Source: Leminorella richardii
GTDB taxonomy: Bacteria; Pseudomonadota; Gammaproteobacteria; Enterobacterales; Enterobacteriaceae
Length of the DNA stretch: 64,000 nt
Direction of reading: 5' to 3'
Assembly (NCBI RefSeq): GCF_900478135.1
Contig: NZ_LS483470.1
Coordinates: forward strand, 551,501 to 615,500
Shown here piece by piece: positions 26,474 through 34,275 of the stretch. The position numbers were made by a program, and so were the translations under genes. Every line of letters starts with the position of its first letter. Positions within the stretch are counted from its first letter, which is position 1. The notes beneath the pieces were generated by a model, which made no database searches, was not told where the DNA came from, and saw only the letters and a list, made by a program, of their open reading frames with translations.

Positions 26474-27903
26474 CAGAGAAAAGAAAGACAGGCTCGGCTC
26501 ACGATACGGGAAAGGGAAATGCGACAACGAAGGCAGATGCGTCCGGAACGGCGCTGCCGGTCACCAATCCTCTGGATCTCTGGTATCTGTGCCAAAAAAT
26601 CAACTATGCGCTTAAATATCCCATTACGCGCGCCGATGGCGCTACGGTTTACCAGCGGGTAGTTACCGAACTGGTAAGGCTGGATAACCGAGCCTTTAAC
26701 TATCACTGGCCCTACATTGGCGAGTGCGGCTACGACATGACGACCGATCCGCCGCAGCCGATTATGAGCCGGGAACAGCCCCATCGGCCAAGCGATTTCC
26801 CGCTGTCGGAATATAACGTCATTAAAGAAAGATATGTGTACCGGCTGCACGGTATCGCCACTGCCGATCTGCGAGTTGAAGTGACAAAGCTGCTGCTGTT
26901 GCTCAGCGAGCTGGAAAGCATGCTGACGCCTGAAATGCGGCAAATATACAGCCCGCTAAAAGAGATAGGCGGTGAGCTGACGCGGATATTTAAGGTTACC
27001 CGCGGCCTGTTTCGCATACCTGACGTGGTGAAGCTGAAAAACATCGAACTGTCGGGGAAGGCGGCGTTTGAGCAGGCCAACCTCGATGATGTGATAGAGA
27101 TAAAGTTTAATCAGAGCGGGGATAAGCTATTAGAGACACAGAAGCGCGCTTATGAGCGAATTGCTGGAGAGAGACGAAAGTTTCATTTATTACAAAGTAA
27201 TACCTGTCAGATTGATAACCGCCGACAGAGAGACTGGTTGAGGGAGGCGAAAAAGGAGCCGATGTACAGGCCGCTGGCGCAGGGGCTGGAGAAGATGAAG
27301 CAGCGGGCCAGAGTGCGGGCAGAAGTAGAAGAGTATCAGCACCTGATTGGCATGATAGACCAAGAGCTGGACGACGTGCGGCGGCGCCTGATGCCGGTTT
27401 ATCCGGAACCGGTGCGCGACTACAGCGAGCTGACACAGGGAAACCGGCTGGAGGCGCCGCCGTCGGAGGCCGAAATGCACAGAATGAGGAAGGCAATCGC
27501 GGGTCTTGAGATGTCGCTAGGAGGGGCTATGTGGGGCATCGGCGCTTACGGCATTGCAGCGGGTAGCGTGATGGCCGTCGGAACTGGAGCGGCAACCACG
27601 GCCGCTGTAGCACCGTCCGTGCCGGTCGCGGAGTCGTCGATGGCGGTAGCGGCTGAGGCGGCCGTTGCCGCCAGAGAGACAACAATGACGGTAGGCTCTA
27701 ACGTGGTTCAGTTTGGCAATATGAGCAGGCAGACGGTAGAGCAGCTAGTTAAGTTTACCGCTCTGGTGGCAGCCAACGAGGCGATTATCAATAAAGCAGC
27801 GGCGCAAGAGCCTGAATCCAGTGAAACGCAGATCGCACTCACAAGAGACTTTCTGTCCAATCCTGCAAAAACCGAGCAGCGCTATATCTACTGGCCGGAC
27901 TAA
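26470..27903 (+). CDS. Probable T6SS nuclease effector with VRR-NUC / PD-(D/E)XK domain
   Basis: A 477-residue protein, GTG start overlapping the vgrG stop (GTGA). Residues about 180-245 carry a restriction-endonuclease-like core of the VRR-NUC type: IPDVV (Asp185), EIK (Glu210, Lys212) and a following Gln in ETQKRAYERIAG (Gln224). This is the architecture of TseV-type T6SS DNases, whose immunity proteins are DUF3396 proteins, and two such genes follow. Residues 30-170 (LDLWYLCQKINYALKYPITR...) have no domain I recognise and may dock on VgrG. Residues about 280-320 look helical, and 340-400 are a hydrophobic, Gly/Ala-rich stretch after the nuclease. No PAAR, MIX or Rhs part is visible. DNase activity is an inference from motifs and context. 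Confidence 0.8.
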   Translation: MTEKRKTGSAHDTGKGNATTKADASGTALPVTNPLDLWYLCQKINYALKYPITRADGATVYQRVVTELVRLDNRAFNYHWPYIGECGYDMTTDPPQPIMSREQPHRPSDFPLSEYNVIKERYVYRLHGIATADLRVEVTKLLLLLSELESMLTPEMRQIYSPLKEIGGELTRIFKVTRGLFRIPDVVKLKNIELSGKAAFEQANLDDVIEIKFNQSGDKLLETQKRAYERIAGERRKFHLLQSNTCQIDNRRQRDWLREAKKEPMYRPLAQGLEKMKQRARVRAEVEEYQHLIGMIDQELDDVRRRLMPVYPEPVRDYSELTQGNRLEAPPSEAEMHRMRKAIAGLEMSLGGAMWGIGAYGIAAGSVMAVGTGAATTAAVAPSVPVAESSMAVAAEAAVAARETTMTVGSNVVQFGNMSRQTVEQLVKFTALVAANEAIINKAAAQEPESSETQIALTRDFLSNPAKTEQRYIYWPD

Positions 27904-27922
27904 TAAGATCGGGAGAGTAACA

Positions 27923-29125
27923 ATGAGCTTTTTTGACCAATTTGACGAGGCGAGCTGGGAGTTTACCTACGGCGACGAGTGTAATCCCGAGCTTACCGTT
28001 CTGCAGGTGGGGCTGGTCGCCATATTCCATATTGATGAAGGATGGCACGAGGAAAAACGCCGGGCGATTGCCGAGGCGATAGAGCGATATGTTCAGGATT
28101 ATGGCGACAAGTTACAGTCAGGCTATCTTGTTAATGTTAATAAGCCAGAACGTTTTATTAGAAAAGATGGCAGTAATCGGATCCGGCGGCTGTTGGCATT
28201 GGAAGATGATGATGCCGATACGCGCTGGGGTTCAAGCCACAGTCTGGACTATGTCAGTGATTATCAGATAGGGGCTGCTTTACCGGCCGGATGGTTTGAA
28301 TATGTTCATCGTTCCGTCTCTTACGTTTGTTTTTATTTACCAGTCTCAGAGTTAAAAGAGGAAGGGGGAAAAGAACGCTTTGAACGGCTGATTTTGGACT
28401 TCTGCACGTTGTTAAAACCGATGCACGGTTTGGCCGGGCTAGGCGTACAGCAGGTATATGAAGACCATAAGTATCAGCATTTGGAATATGAAGTTGCTCA
28501 GATGTTTAATGGGATTGATATGACCTCTAATTCAACCAATCGTGGGATGCGTAATGGCTTTAGCTCCGTTAACTGGTACACCTTTTTAGCGGATGAATGG
28601 GTTGAAAAATTAGGAGGAAAGGGGCAACTGGTAACCCGTTTTGACAGTACAGATATTATGCTGCTGCCCTATGACGGCGGCGTGGTTATTCGAGCAGGAG
28701 AATGGCCTGAGCTGGGCTGGATTGAAAAAGATCCCTATCCGGATCTTTATGTAAAAGTGAATCAGGTGCTTAAGCCAGTACGTACGCCGGATATGGGCTC
28801 TTTTGGCAATGGCTCAATTGCTGGTGAGATTCGGTTTAATAAAGAGTCGACGGCACGCTGGCTGGCGCGCTTCGACAACGCCCCGCAGCTTAGCGCCAAC
28901 GCGCCGCCCAAAAGCGTGCAGTCCCGGCTGATTACCGCCAAAACGACAGAGCCGTGCCCCCATACCGGCTTCTATGGATCCGGCTTTCCGCTGGAGTACG
29001 CCACGGTTCAACAGGGCTTCCCTATGCCGCCGCGGAAAAATGGCAATCCTACTCAATGGACGCTGCTCAGGCGCGCTGACGGCGGGCCAACATCGGTCTC
29101 GGTAGAAAGTGATGGGGAGAAATAG
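27923..29125 (+). CDS. Type VI immunity family protein (DUF3396), copy 1
   Basis: A 400-residue cytoplasmic protein, no signal peptide, starting at ATG 27923 behind GGGAG; a longer open frame to 27821 overlaps the effector and is not used. It matches the DUF3396/TsiV immunity family by its FERLILDFCTLLKPMHGLAG block, HLEYEVAQMFNGIDM, SSVNWYTFLADEWVEKLGG and GEWPELGWIEKDPYPDLYVK. It probably binds and blocks the nuclease encoded just upstream. It is a close paralogue of the next gene (29129), almost identical over the first ~65 residues and the last ~80, but different in the middle, which is also more AT-rich. Confidence 0.85.
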   Translation: MSFFDQFDEASWEFTYGDECNPELTVLQVGLVAIFHIDEGWHEEKRRAIAEAIERYVQDYGDKLQSGYLVNVNKPERFIRKDGSNRIRRLLALEDDDADTRWGSSHSLDYVSDYQIGAALPAGWFEYVHRSVSYVCFYLPVSELKEEGGKERFERLILDFCTLLKPMHGLAGLGVQQVYEDHKYQHLEYEVAQMFNGIDMTSNSTNRGMRNGFSSVNWYTFLADEWVEKLGGKGQLVTRFDSTDIMLLPYDGGVVIRAGEWPELGWIEKDPYPDLYVKVNQVLKPVRTPDMGSFGNGSIAGEIRFNKESTARWLARFDNAPQLSANAPPKSVQSRLITAKTTEPCPHTGFYGSGFPLEYATVQQGFPMPPRKNGNPTQWTLLRRADGGPTSVSVESDGEK

Positions 29126-29128
29126 CCC

Positions 29129-30316
29129 ATGAGCTTTTTTGACCAATTTGACGAGGCGAGCTGGGAGTTTACCTACGGCGATGAGTGTAATCCCGAACTT
29201 ACCGTGCTGCAGGTGGGGCTGGTCGCCATCTTCCATATTGACGAAGGATGGCGTGAGGAAAAACGCCGGGCGATTGCCGAGGCGATAGAGCGATATATTC
29301 AGGATTATGGTGATAGGCTGTGTTGGGGATTTATTGATAACGTTAATAGACCAGAGCTTTTTATTAAAGGAAGTAAAGATAATCGAATACAACGACTAAT
29401 AGAGTTAGAGGATGGTGCCGCAGAAATATTGTGGGGCTCAAGTAGTGGTAGACACAGTGTTAGTGACTATCAAATAGATATGTTTTCGCCTGCTGGTTGG
29501 TTCGAATATATTCATCATCCTGTCTCCTATGTGCGTTTTTATCTGCCCATATCAGAGTTAAAGATGGAAGGAGGAAAAGAGCGTTTTGAACGACTGATTT
29601 TAGACTTCTGTACGCTGTTAAAACCGATGCACGGTCTGGCAGGGCTGGGGCTACAGCAGATTTACGAGCATGAAAAGTTTCAGCATCTGGAGTATGAAAT
29701 AGGGCAGGCGTTTAACGGTATTGATATGACCAACCCTTATGGTGATAAACAGTACCGTGACGGAATCACCTCGGTGAACTGGTACACCTTTTTTGACAAC
29801 GGGTGGCTCACCAAGCTTGGCGGCCAGCAGGCACTGCTCGCGGCATTTGATAAGACAGATATCACGCTGCTGCCCTATGAAGGGGGAATGGTCGTGCGCG
29901 CGGGCGAGTGGCCAGAGCTGGGCTGGATTGAGAAAGATCCCTATCCCGATCTCTACGTCAAGGTTAATCAGGCTTTGAGGCCTATTCGTGCCCCGAAGCT
30001 GGATTCTATGGGCTACGGCTCTAACGCGGGGGAAATTCGCTTTGATGAACGCAGTACGGCTTGCTGGCTAGCGCGTTTCGACAACGCTCCACAGCTTAAC
30101 GTCAGCGCGCCGCCCAAAAGCGTACAGTCCCGGCTGATTACCGCCAAAACGGCAGAGCCGTGCCCCCATACCGGCTTCTATGGATCCGGCTTTCCACTGG
30201 AGTACGCCACGGTTCAACAGAGCTTCCCTATGCCGCCGCGAGAAAATGGTAACCCGACTACGTGGACACTGATAAAGCGCGCCGACGGCGGGCCGATATC
30301 GGTTGAGGGGGATTGA
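29129..30316 (+). CDS. Type VI immunity family protein (DUF3396), copy 2
   Basis: A 395-residue paralogue of the preceding immunity protein, three bases after its stop codon. It begins with the same MSFFDQFDEASWEFTYGDEC and ends with nearly the same ...TGFYGSGFPLEYATVQQ block. The central ~75 residues (about 65-135, including LCWGFIDNVNRPELFIKGSK) are much more divergent. The stop region overlaps the PAAR start by 4 bp. It could protect against the same effector or against a related, formerly present one; the divergent central part suggests altered specificity. Cytoplasmic location is expected because the target is a nuclease. Confidence 0.85.
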   Translation: MSFFDQFDEASWEFTYGDECNPELTVLQVGLVAIFHIDEGWREEKRRAIAEAIERYIQDYGDRLCWGFIDNVNRPELFIKGSKDNRIQRLIELEDGAAEILWGSSSGRHSVSDYQIDMFSPAGWFEYIHHPVSYVRFYLPISELKMEGGKERFERLILDFCTLLKPMHGLAGLGLQQIYEHEKFQHLEYEIGQAFNGIDMTNPYGDKQYRDGITSVNWYTFFDNGWLTKLGGQQALLAAFDKTDITLLPYEGGMVVRAGEWPELGWIEKDPYPDLYVKVNQALRPIRAPKLDSMGYGSNAGEIRFDERSTACWLARFDNAPQLNVSAPPKSVQSRLITAKTAEPCPHTGFYGSGFPLEYATVQQSFPMPPRENGNPTTWTLIKRADGGPISVEGD

Positions 30317-30579
30317 ACATGCTTGTTGGCGTTATTCGACTGGGAGATAAGACGACACACGGTGGCACTGTTATTTCTGCGTCATCAACTATGACATTCC
30401 ACGGCGTTCCCGTTGCGCGTTTGGGGGATAGCGTAACCTGCCCACTGCATAATCTTACCGTTATTGCAGAGGGAAATGCGTCCTTTACGGATAACGGGAT
30501 ACCGATTGCATTCGATGGGCACCAGTGTGCCTGCGGCTGTCGGTTAATCGCGTCATTACGTTATGTTACTGCAGGATAG
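30313..30579 (+). CDS. PAAR-domain T6SS spike tip protein
   Basis: An 88-residue stand-alone PAAR protein: GVIRLGDKTTHGGTVISASS at the N-terminus, VPVARLGDSVTCPLHN in the middle and FDGHQCACGCRLIAS near the C-terminus. The conserved His and Cys residues form the zinc site at the tip of the cone. PAAR proteins sharpen the VgrG spike. Its ATG overlaps the end of the second immunity gene and it is followed 3 bp later by the membrane protein gene, so the whole block from vgrG onwards is one transcription unit. No effector domain is fused to it. Confidence 0.92.
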   Translation: MNMLVGVIRLGDKTTHGGTVISASSTMTFHGVPVARLGDSVTCPLHNLTVIAEGNASFTDNGIPIAFDGHQCACGCRLIASLRYVTAG

Positions 30580-30582
30580 CCT

Positions 30583-31665
30583 ATGTCCGTTATTCTCACT
30601 GATATTCCTGATGAACTGCCCCCGGCTTCGCTGCCTAACCTATTTCTCTGGAGTGGAGGGCTGATACTGCTGATGGTGATTAACTCAGCCACCGTACTGT
30701 ATGGATGGCCGGAGAGAAAATCGATGGCAGAGGTGGTTTTCTGGCTTTTACTGATGGGGCCAGCTATAGCGGTCTGGCTGATTTTGTTTATATCCAGACT
30801 TATTTATGGGCTCGTTGAGCAAAAGTTTATTGATAACTTTAACCAGCGACGTAGCGCCTGGCTCAAGCAGGAAATCGCCAGAGGACGCCGTTTTTTATAT
30901 ATCCTCGGGAGTGCTTCAGCTGTGGTTCAGCCCTCGGGGGAGTCCGGTGAGTGGAGGTCGGCAAATGAAGAGGTCTTGTCCGCCAGAGAAACTCGACAGG
31001 GGCAGGTTATCAGACATTCCCCGTTACCCAGAGGTGAAAAATCAGAAGCGGACTTTCTTTTGTCGCTATTCCAGCAGCTCCTGTTCGACACGGATAGACA
31101 CATTCAGCGTTTACCAAAAGACTGTGTTTTATATATATCACTTCAGGTTGACTCCCTTCTTTCCCCTGAAGAAGTTAGGCTGAGCTGGACTGATGCCTGT
31201 GGAGCGCTTTCGCCAGATCTAAACGTAGTATTACAAGTAGAGACTAGCGGGCTCGACGTGGTGGATAACTGGTTGGATAAACACTCTGATAGCGCTGCGG
31301 CGCTCTTAATTATCTCTGTACAGCTGAACCCGTTTGAGACGCCGATAAAAGAGAGTGCGGAAGCCGCCGTCAGCATCTTATTAGCAAATGAACCTGCCTC
31401 TGAGGACTGTTTAATAAGACTGCACCGTCCAGAGCGGTTTGATGAAAGCCGTGATATAGAAACCTCAATTTCACAGGCGCTACTTTGGGCTAAAGAGGAA
31501 CCTGATCATATAAAAACGCTGTGGATGTCAGGGCTGGATAGTGAAGGTAAGAAAATTGGCCTGTGGATGCAGGCGTTAGAGCACCTCGAACTAAAAGAGA
31601 TTCAGAAAGCAGAACGCAAAAATATAGACAGGATTATTGGAAAACCTGGTCTGGCTTCTCCCTGA
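30583..31665 (+). CDS. T6SS-island protein with two N-terminal transmembrane helices, function unknown
   Basis: A 360-residue protein, the last gene of the island, 3 bp after the PAAR gene. Two strong transmembrane helices occupy about residues 20-40 (LFLWSGGLILLMVINSATVL) and 50-78 (VVFWLLLMGPAIAVWLILFI). The rest (residues ~85-360) is soluble, with QRRSAWLKQEIARGRRFLYI just after the membrane. It contains no nuclease, lipase or peptidase motif that I recognise. Proteins of this layout occur beside PAAR genes in other enterobacterial T6SS loci; a role in loading or assembly, or as a membrane immunity factor, is only a guess. The soluble domain ends at KIGLWMQALEH and a short Lys/Glu-rich tail. 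Confidence 0.6.
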   Translation: MSVILTDIPDELPPASLPNLFLWSGGLILLMVINSATVLYGWPERKSMAEVVFWLLLMGPAIAVWLILFISRLIYGLVEQKFIDNFNQRRSAWLKQEIARGRRFLYILGSASAVVQPSGESGEWRSANEEVLSARETRQGQVIRHSPLPRGEKSEADFLLSLFQQLLFDTDRHIQRLPKDCVLYISLQVDSLLSPEEVRLSWTDACGALSPDLNVVLQVETSGLDVVDNWLDKHSDSAAALLIISVQLNPFETPIKESAEAAVSILLANEPASEDCLIRLHRPERFDESRDIETSISQALLWAKEEPDHIKTLWMSGLDSEGKKIGLWMQALEHLELKEIQKAERKNIDRIIGKPGLASP

Positions 31666-31904
31666 TTGGGGATTGTTGCAGCTAGTGGGAGGGCTTTAGT
31701 AACCAAAGGCTCGCAGATGATACTTTCCGGGCCGAGCAATGGGCCGCACTCACAGACATGGATAAGCGTCGTCTCCTATGGTCTGAATGAATAGAGCACT
31801 CTGCGGCTGATGGTAATGCTGGCTGCCGTCGTTCCCCTATTCAGGCGGGCAAAACGTTCCCAGATATTCGACTTTTTCTTTACCTTCTTTTTCTTTACAT
31901 AAAA
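31666..31904. other. Intergenic region right of the T6SS island, with a short coding-like fragment
   Basis: No complete gene. One frame (about 31685-31790) reads WEGFSNQRLADDTFRAEQWA then ALTDMDKRRLLWSE before TGA at 31788-31790. It has no start codon and looks protein-like, perhaps the 3' relic of a lost gene at the island edge; I cannot name it. A T-rich stretch (31871-31898) follows. Confidence 0.35.
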
Positions 31905-31930
31905 TTTCAGCTTACATGTGTACACTGAAA
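31905..31930. promoter_or_regulatory. FabR-like operator palindrome upstream of yqfA
   Basis: The imperfect palindrome TTTCAG-CT-TACA-TG-TGTA-CA-CTGAAA at 31905-31930 contains AGCTTACATGTGTACACT, close to the FabR half-site pattern AGCGTACA..TGTACGCT as I remember it. In E. coli, FabR (YijC) sites lie upstream of fabA, fabB and yqfA. The site sits 66 nt before the yqfA ATG, with a TATAAG -10-like hexamer at 31940-31945. Confidence 0.65.
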
Positions 31931-31995
31931 TAATTCTCATATAAGCTGACAGTCGTTTCCTGAATGGCTGCGGTCGCAGCCGTTCTCCTTTCCTC

Positions 31996-32658
31996 TTGAG
32001 GGGCATATTTATGTCTTCAGCAGTAAAACAGGGGTATTCGGTTGCCGAAGAGATAGCGAACAGCATTAGTCACGGTGTCGGCTTTATTTTAGGCATCGTC
32101 GGGCTGGTGCTGCTTTTGACTCAGGCAGTCGCCAATGAAGCAGGCTCGCTGGAAATTACCAGCTATAGCCTTTACGGCGGCAGCATCATTCTGCTTTTTC
32201 TTGCCTCTACGCTTTATCACGCTATTCCTAACCAGACAGCCAAGCGTCGCCTTAAAACGTTCGACCACTGCGCTATTTACCTGCTGATTGCGGGTACCTA
32301 TACGCCCTTTTTGCTGGTCGGCTTAAACTCCCCTCTGGCTCGAGGGCTGATGGTGGTTATCTGGAGCCTGGCGCTGATCGGCGTGATCTTCAAACTGGCG
32401 TTTACCCACCGTTTTAAAGTGATATCCCTCGTGACCTATTTGGGGATGGGGTGGCTGTCGCTGGTGGTAATTTATCAGATGGTGGTGACGCTGTCGGCTG
32501 GAGCGGTAAGCCTGTTGGCCGCTGGCGGGATTATCTATACGCTGGGGGTGATATTTTACGTAAACAAACGCATTCCCTTTAATCATGCCATCTGGCACGG
32601 TTTCGTGCTGGGAGGCAGCGCCTGCCACTTCTTTGCAGTTTATCTCTATATTGCGTAA
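31996..32658 (+). CDS. yqfA: Hemolysin III family membrane protein YqfA
   Basis: A 220-residue inner-membrane protein of the HlyIII/PAQR family with seven helices. Family motifs: EEIANSISHGVGFILGIVG (conserved Ser-His), STLYHAIPN with HRLKTFDH-type sequence (KRRLKTFDHCAIYLLIAGTY), and the C-terminal HAIWHGFVLGGSACHFFAVY. The His and Asp residues form the metal/hydrolase-like site of PAQR proteins. True haemolytic activity is unproven in enterobacteria; YqfA is linked to membrane lipid state by FabR control, and a FabR-like operator lies upstream. I chose the ATG at 32011 or 31996; the latter (MRGIFMSSAVKQGYS) is open, but MSSAVKQGYSVAEE at 32011 matches better, with GAGGGGC upstream. Confidence 0.92.
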   Translation: MRGIFMSSAVKQGYSVAEEIANSISHGVGFILGIVGLVLLLTQAVANEAGSLEITSYSLYGGSIILLFLASTLYHAIPNQTAKRRLKTFDHCAIYLLIAGTYTPFLLVGLNSPLARGLMVVIWSLALIGVIFKLAFTHRFKVISLVTYLGMGWLSLVVIYQMVVTLSAGAVSLLAAGGIIYTLGVIFYVNKRIPFNHAIWHGFVLGGSACHFFAVYLYIA

Positions 32659-32674
32659 GAAAAGCAAATGAGTT

Positions 32675-32705
32675 GCGCTGCGGCTTCTCGTTAAAACCGC
32701 AGCGC
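32675..32705. terminator. Hairpin between convergent yqfA and ygfZ
   Basis: The stem GCGCTGCGG (32675-32683) / CCGCAGCGC (32697-32705) lies in the 54-bp gap between the two stop codons. It has no T-run on the plus strand, so it is only a possible shared termination or 3'-end processing structure. Confidence 0.45.
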
Positions 32706-32712
32706 GTGATGG

Positions 32713-33705
32713 TTACTCTGCTTCTTCCAGCGAATAGGGAAGAGGGCAAATAGCCAACTGGCTAGTCGCGTCGTCTCTGACGCGCAGCACGGCATCATGC
32801 TCCAGATCGCTGTTCAGCACGGCCTGAAGGCGCAGCGAATCGTCCGTTAGTCTGACCGACGACAGCACCGTGCCGGTGCGCCGCCAGTTTTCCCCTAACT
32901 GCAACTCCAGCTCATCGCCTACCGCAGGCTGAGTGAGCGCTTTCCCCTCTAGCCAGTACATAGCGCGCCGATTAGCACCGCGGTATTTAGCGCGCGCCAC
33001 CATCTCTTGACCGGTGTAGCAGCCTTTCGTAAAGCTGATAGCGTCCAGTGCCTGCAGGTTGACGCCCTGAGGCAGAAACTCGCCGGCAACGGCGTCGTCA
33101 ATAATGGGCAGACCCGCTTCAATATCTAGCGCCAGCCACTGACGACTGTCGTTAAGGGCGGCTTTGCCTAGCAGCGATGAATAGAGGCGATCGGCCTGTG
33201 CCTGCGGGGCGACAATCAGAAAGCGTTCTGACGGTGCAGAGAAGTAGAGCAGCGTTGTGTTGTCCACCGTGACAGAGGGTGATTGGGCGTCGGGCAGAGT
33301 GGAATAGAGCGCACCGAGGGCATCTCTGGCCCCCGTTCCTGCCAGCCCTAGAAGCAGAGCTGCGTCGTCCCGTGCGATAGTGACTTTGGAGAAAACTGCA
33401 TATTTTTTCAGTTCGGTCACTTGGCGTTCACACACGCTGGCTCGCTGTAAATAGGCGAGTGAATCACCGCGGTGAAACAGGCGCAGGGCGCTCCAGGTTT
33501 TTCCCTTGGCGTCGCAGTGGGCGCTCAGAGTGTGCTGCTGGTCTCCCAGAGCGAAAACGTCAGCGGTGATCTGCCCCTGAAGGTATTTACGCGCGTCTTC
33601 TCCCGTCACAGTAACCAGAGCCCAGTCTTCCAGCGACATGAGCGTCAGAGGCAGATGAAGTGAAGTAGAAGCAAGCTGCGACGGAAGGGGGGATGTGTAC
33701 ATCAT
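32713..33705 (-). CDS. ygfZ: tRNA-modifying / Fe-S cluster maintenance protein YgfZ (folate-binding)
   Basis: A GcvT-like folate-binding protein that supports a subset of iron-sulfur enzymes such as MiaB and the succinate dehydrogenase route. The signature KGCYTGQEMVARAKYRGANRR (Cys required) is present, as is LALDIEAGLPIID. I set the start at ATG 33705 (MMYTSPLPSQL), 330 residues against 326 in E. coli, with GGAG 5 nt upstream. The open frame extends 43 codons further to 33834 but the added residues do not resemble the family. It is divergent from sdhE-cptA, as in E. coli. Confidence 0.94.
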   Translation of the reverse strand: MMYTSPLPSQLASTSLHLPLTLMSLEDWALVTVTGEDARKYLQGQITADVFALGDQQHTLSAHCDAKGKTWSALRLFHRGDSLAYLQRASVCERQVTELKKYAVFSKVTIARDDAALLLGLAGTGARDALGALYSTLPDAQSPSVTVDNTTLLYFSAPSERFLIVAPQAQADRLYSSLLGKAALNDSRQWLALDIEAGLPIIDDAVAGEFLPQGVNLQALDAISFTKGCYTGQEMVARAKYRGANRRAMYWLEGKALTQPAVGDELELQLGENWRRTGTVLSSVRLTDDSLRLQAVLNSDLEHDAVLRVRDDATSQLAICPLPYSLEEAE

Positions 33706-34008
33706 GAGAACTCCGACATAAGCAGGCCTGAAAGACGGCCTGAACCGTGAAGATATCGTCGAATCAAGGTATTGAATAAGACGTTTCAGAATGCCTTCAA
33801 GATAAGCCAAAACTGCCGTTGACGCCAGTACCACGGCGGGCGGTTTCGATCCCTATTCGTCGTTTACTGAAAGCGTTAGCAGCAAACACAGCGTTATTTC
33901 GAGCAAAGCGGCAAATATTCACTAAGTTTTGAGTGTACTCTTTCACTAATCCTGAGCAAATTGTTAAGCTACGGCTTTCCTGCGATAACCCAATAAGAGT
34001 ATGCACAT

Positions 34009-34275
34009 ATGGATATTAACAATAAAACCCGAATCCACTGGGCCTGCCGCCGCGGTATGCGTGAACTGGATGTCGCCATTATGCCTTTCTTTGAACACGA
34101 CTATGACGCGCTGCCCGACGCCGACAAGATGACGTTTGTCAGGCTGCTGGACTGTGAAGATCCTCAGCTTTTTCGCTGGCTGATGAATCAGTCCGTTCCG
34201 GATGATGCGGACTTTGCGCGCATGATTAATATGATTCAGGTAAAAAATGCAGAACGCCGTTCTTTGGAAGAGTGA
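34009..34275 (+). CDS. sdhE: FAD assembly factor SdhE
   Basis: An 88-residue protein that promotes covalent flavinylation of SdhA and FrdA. The RGxxE motif required for this activity is visible as CRRGMRELDVAIMPFFEHDY, and FVRLLDCEDPQLFRWLMNQ completes the typical five-helix fold. Length and position (divergent from ygfZ, overlapping cptA by 29 bp) match E. coli ygfY. A GAGT-type weak SD precedes the ATG. Confidence 0.95.
   Translation: MDINNKTRIHWACRRGMRELDVAIMPFFEHDYDALPDADKMTFVRLLDCEDPQLFRWLMNQSVPDDADFARMINMIQVKNAERRSLEE

Noticed and set aside
30583..31790. Frameshift extending the two-helix membrane protein into the downstream fragment
   Set aside because: No single-base correction near 31660 gives a continuous frame; alternative frames stop within ~15 codons.
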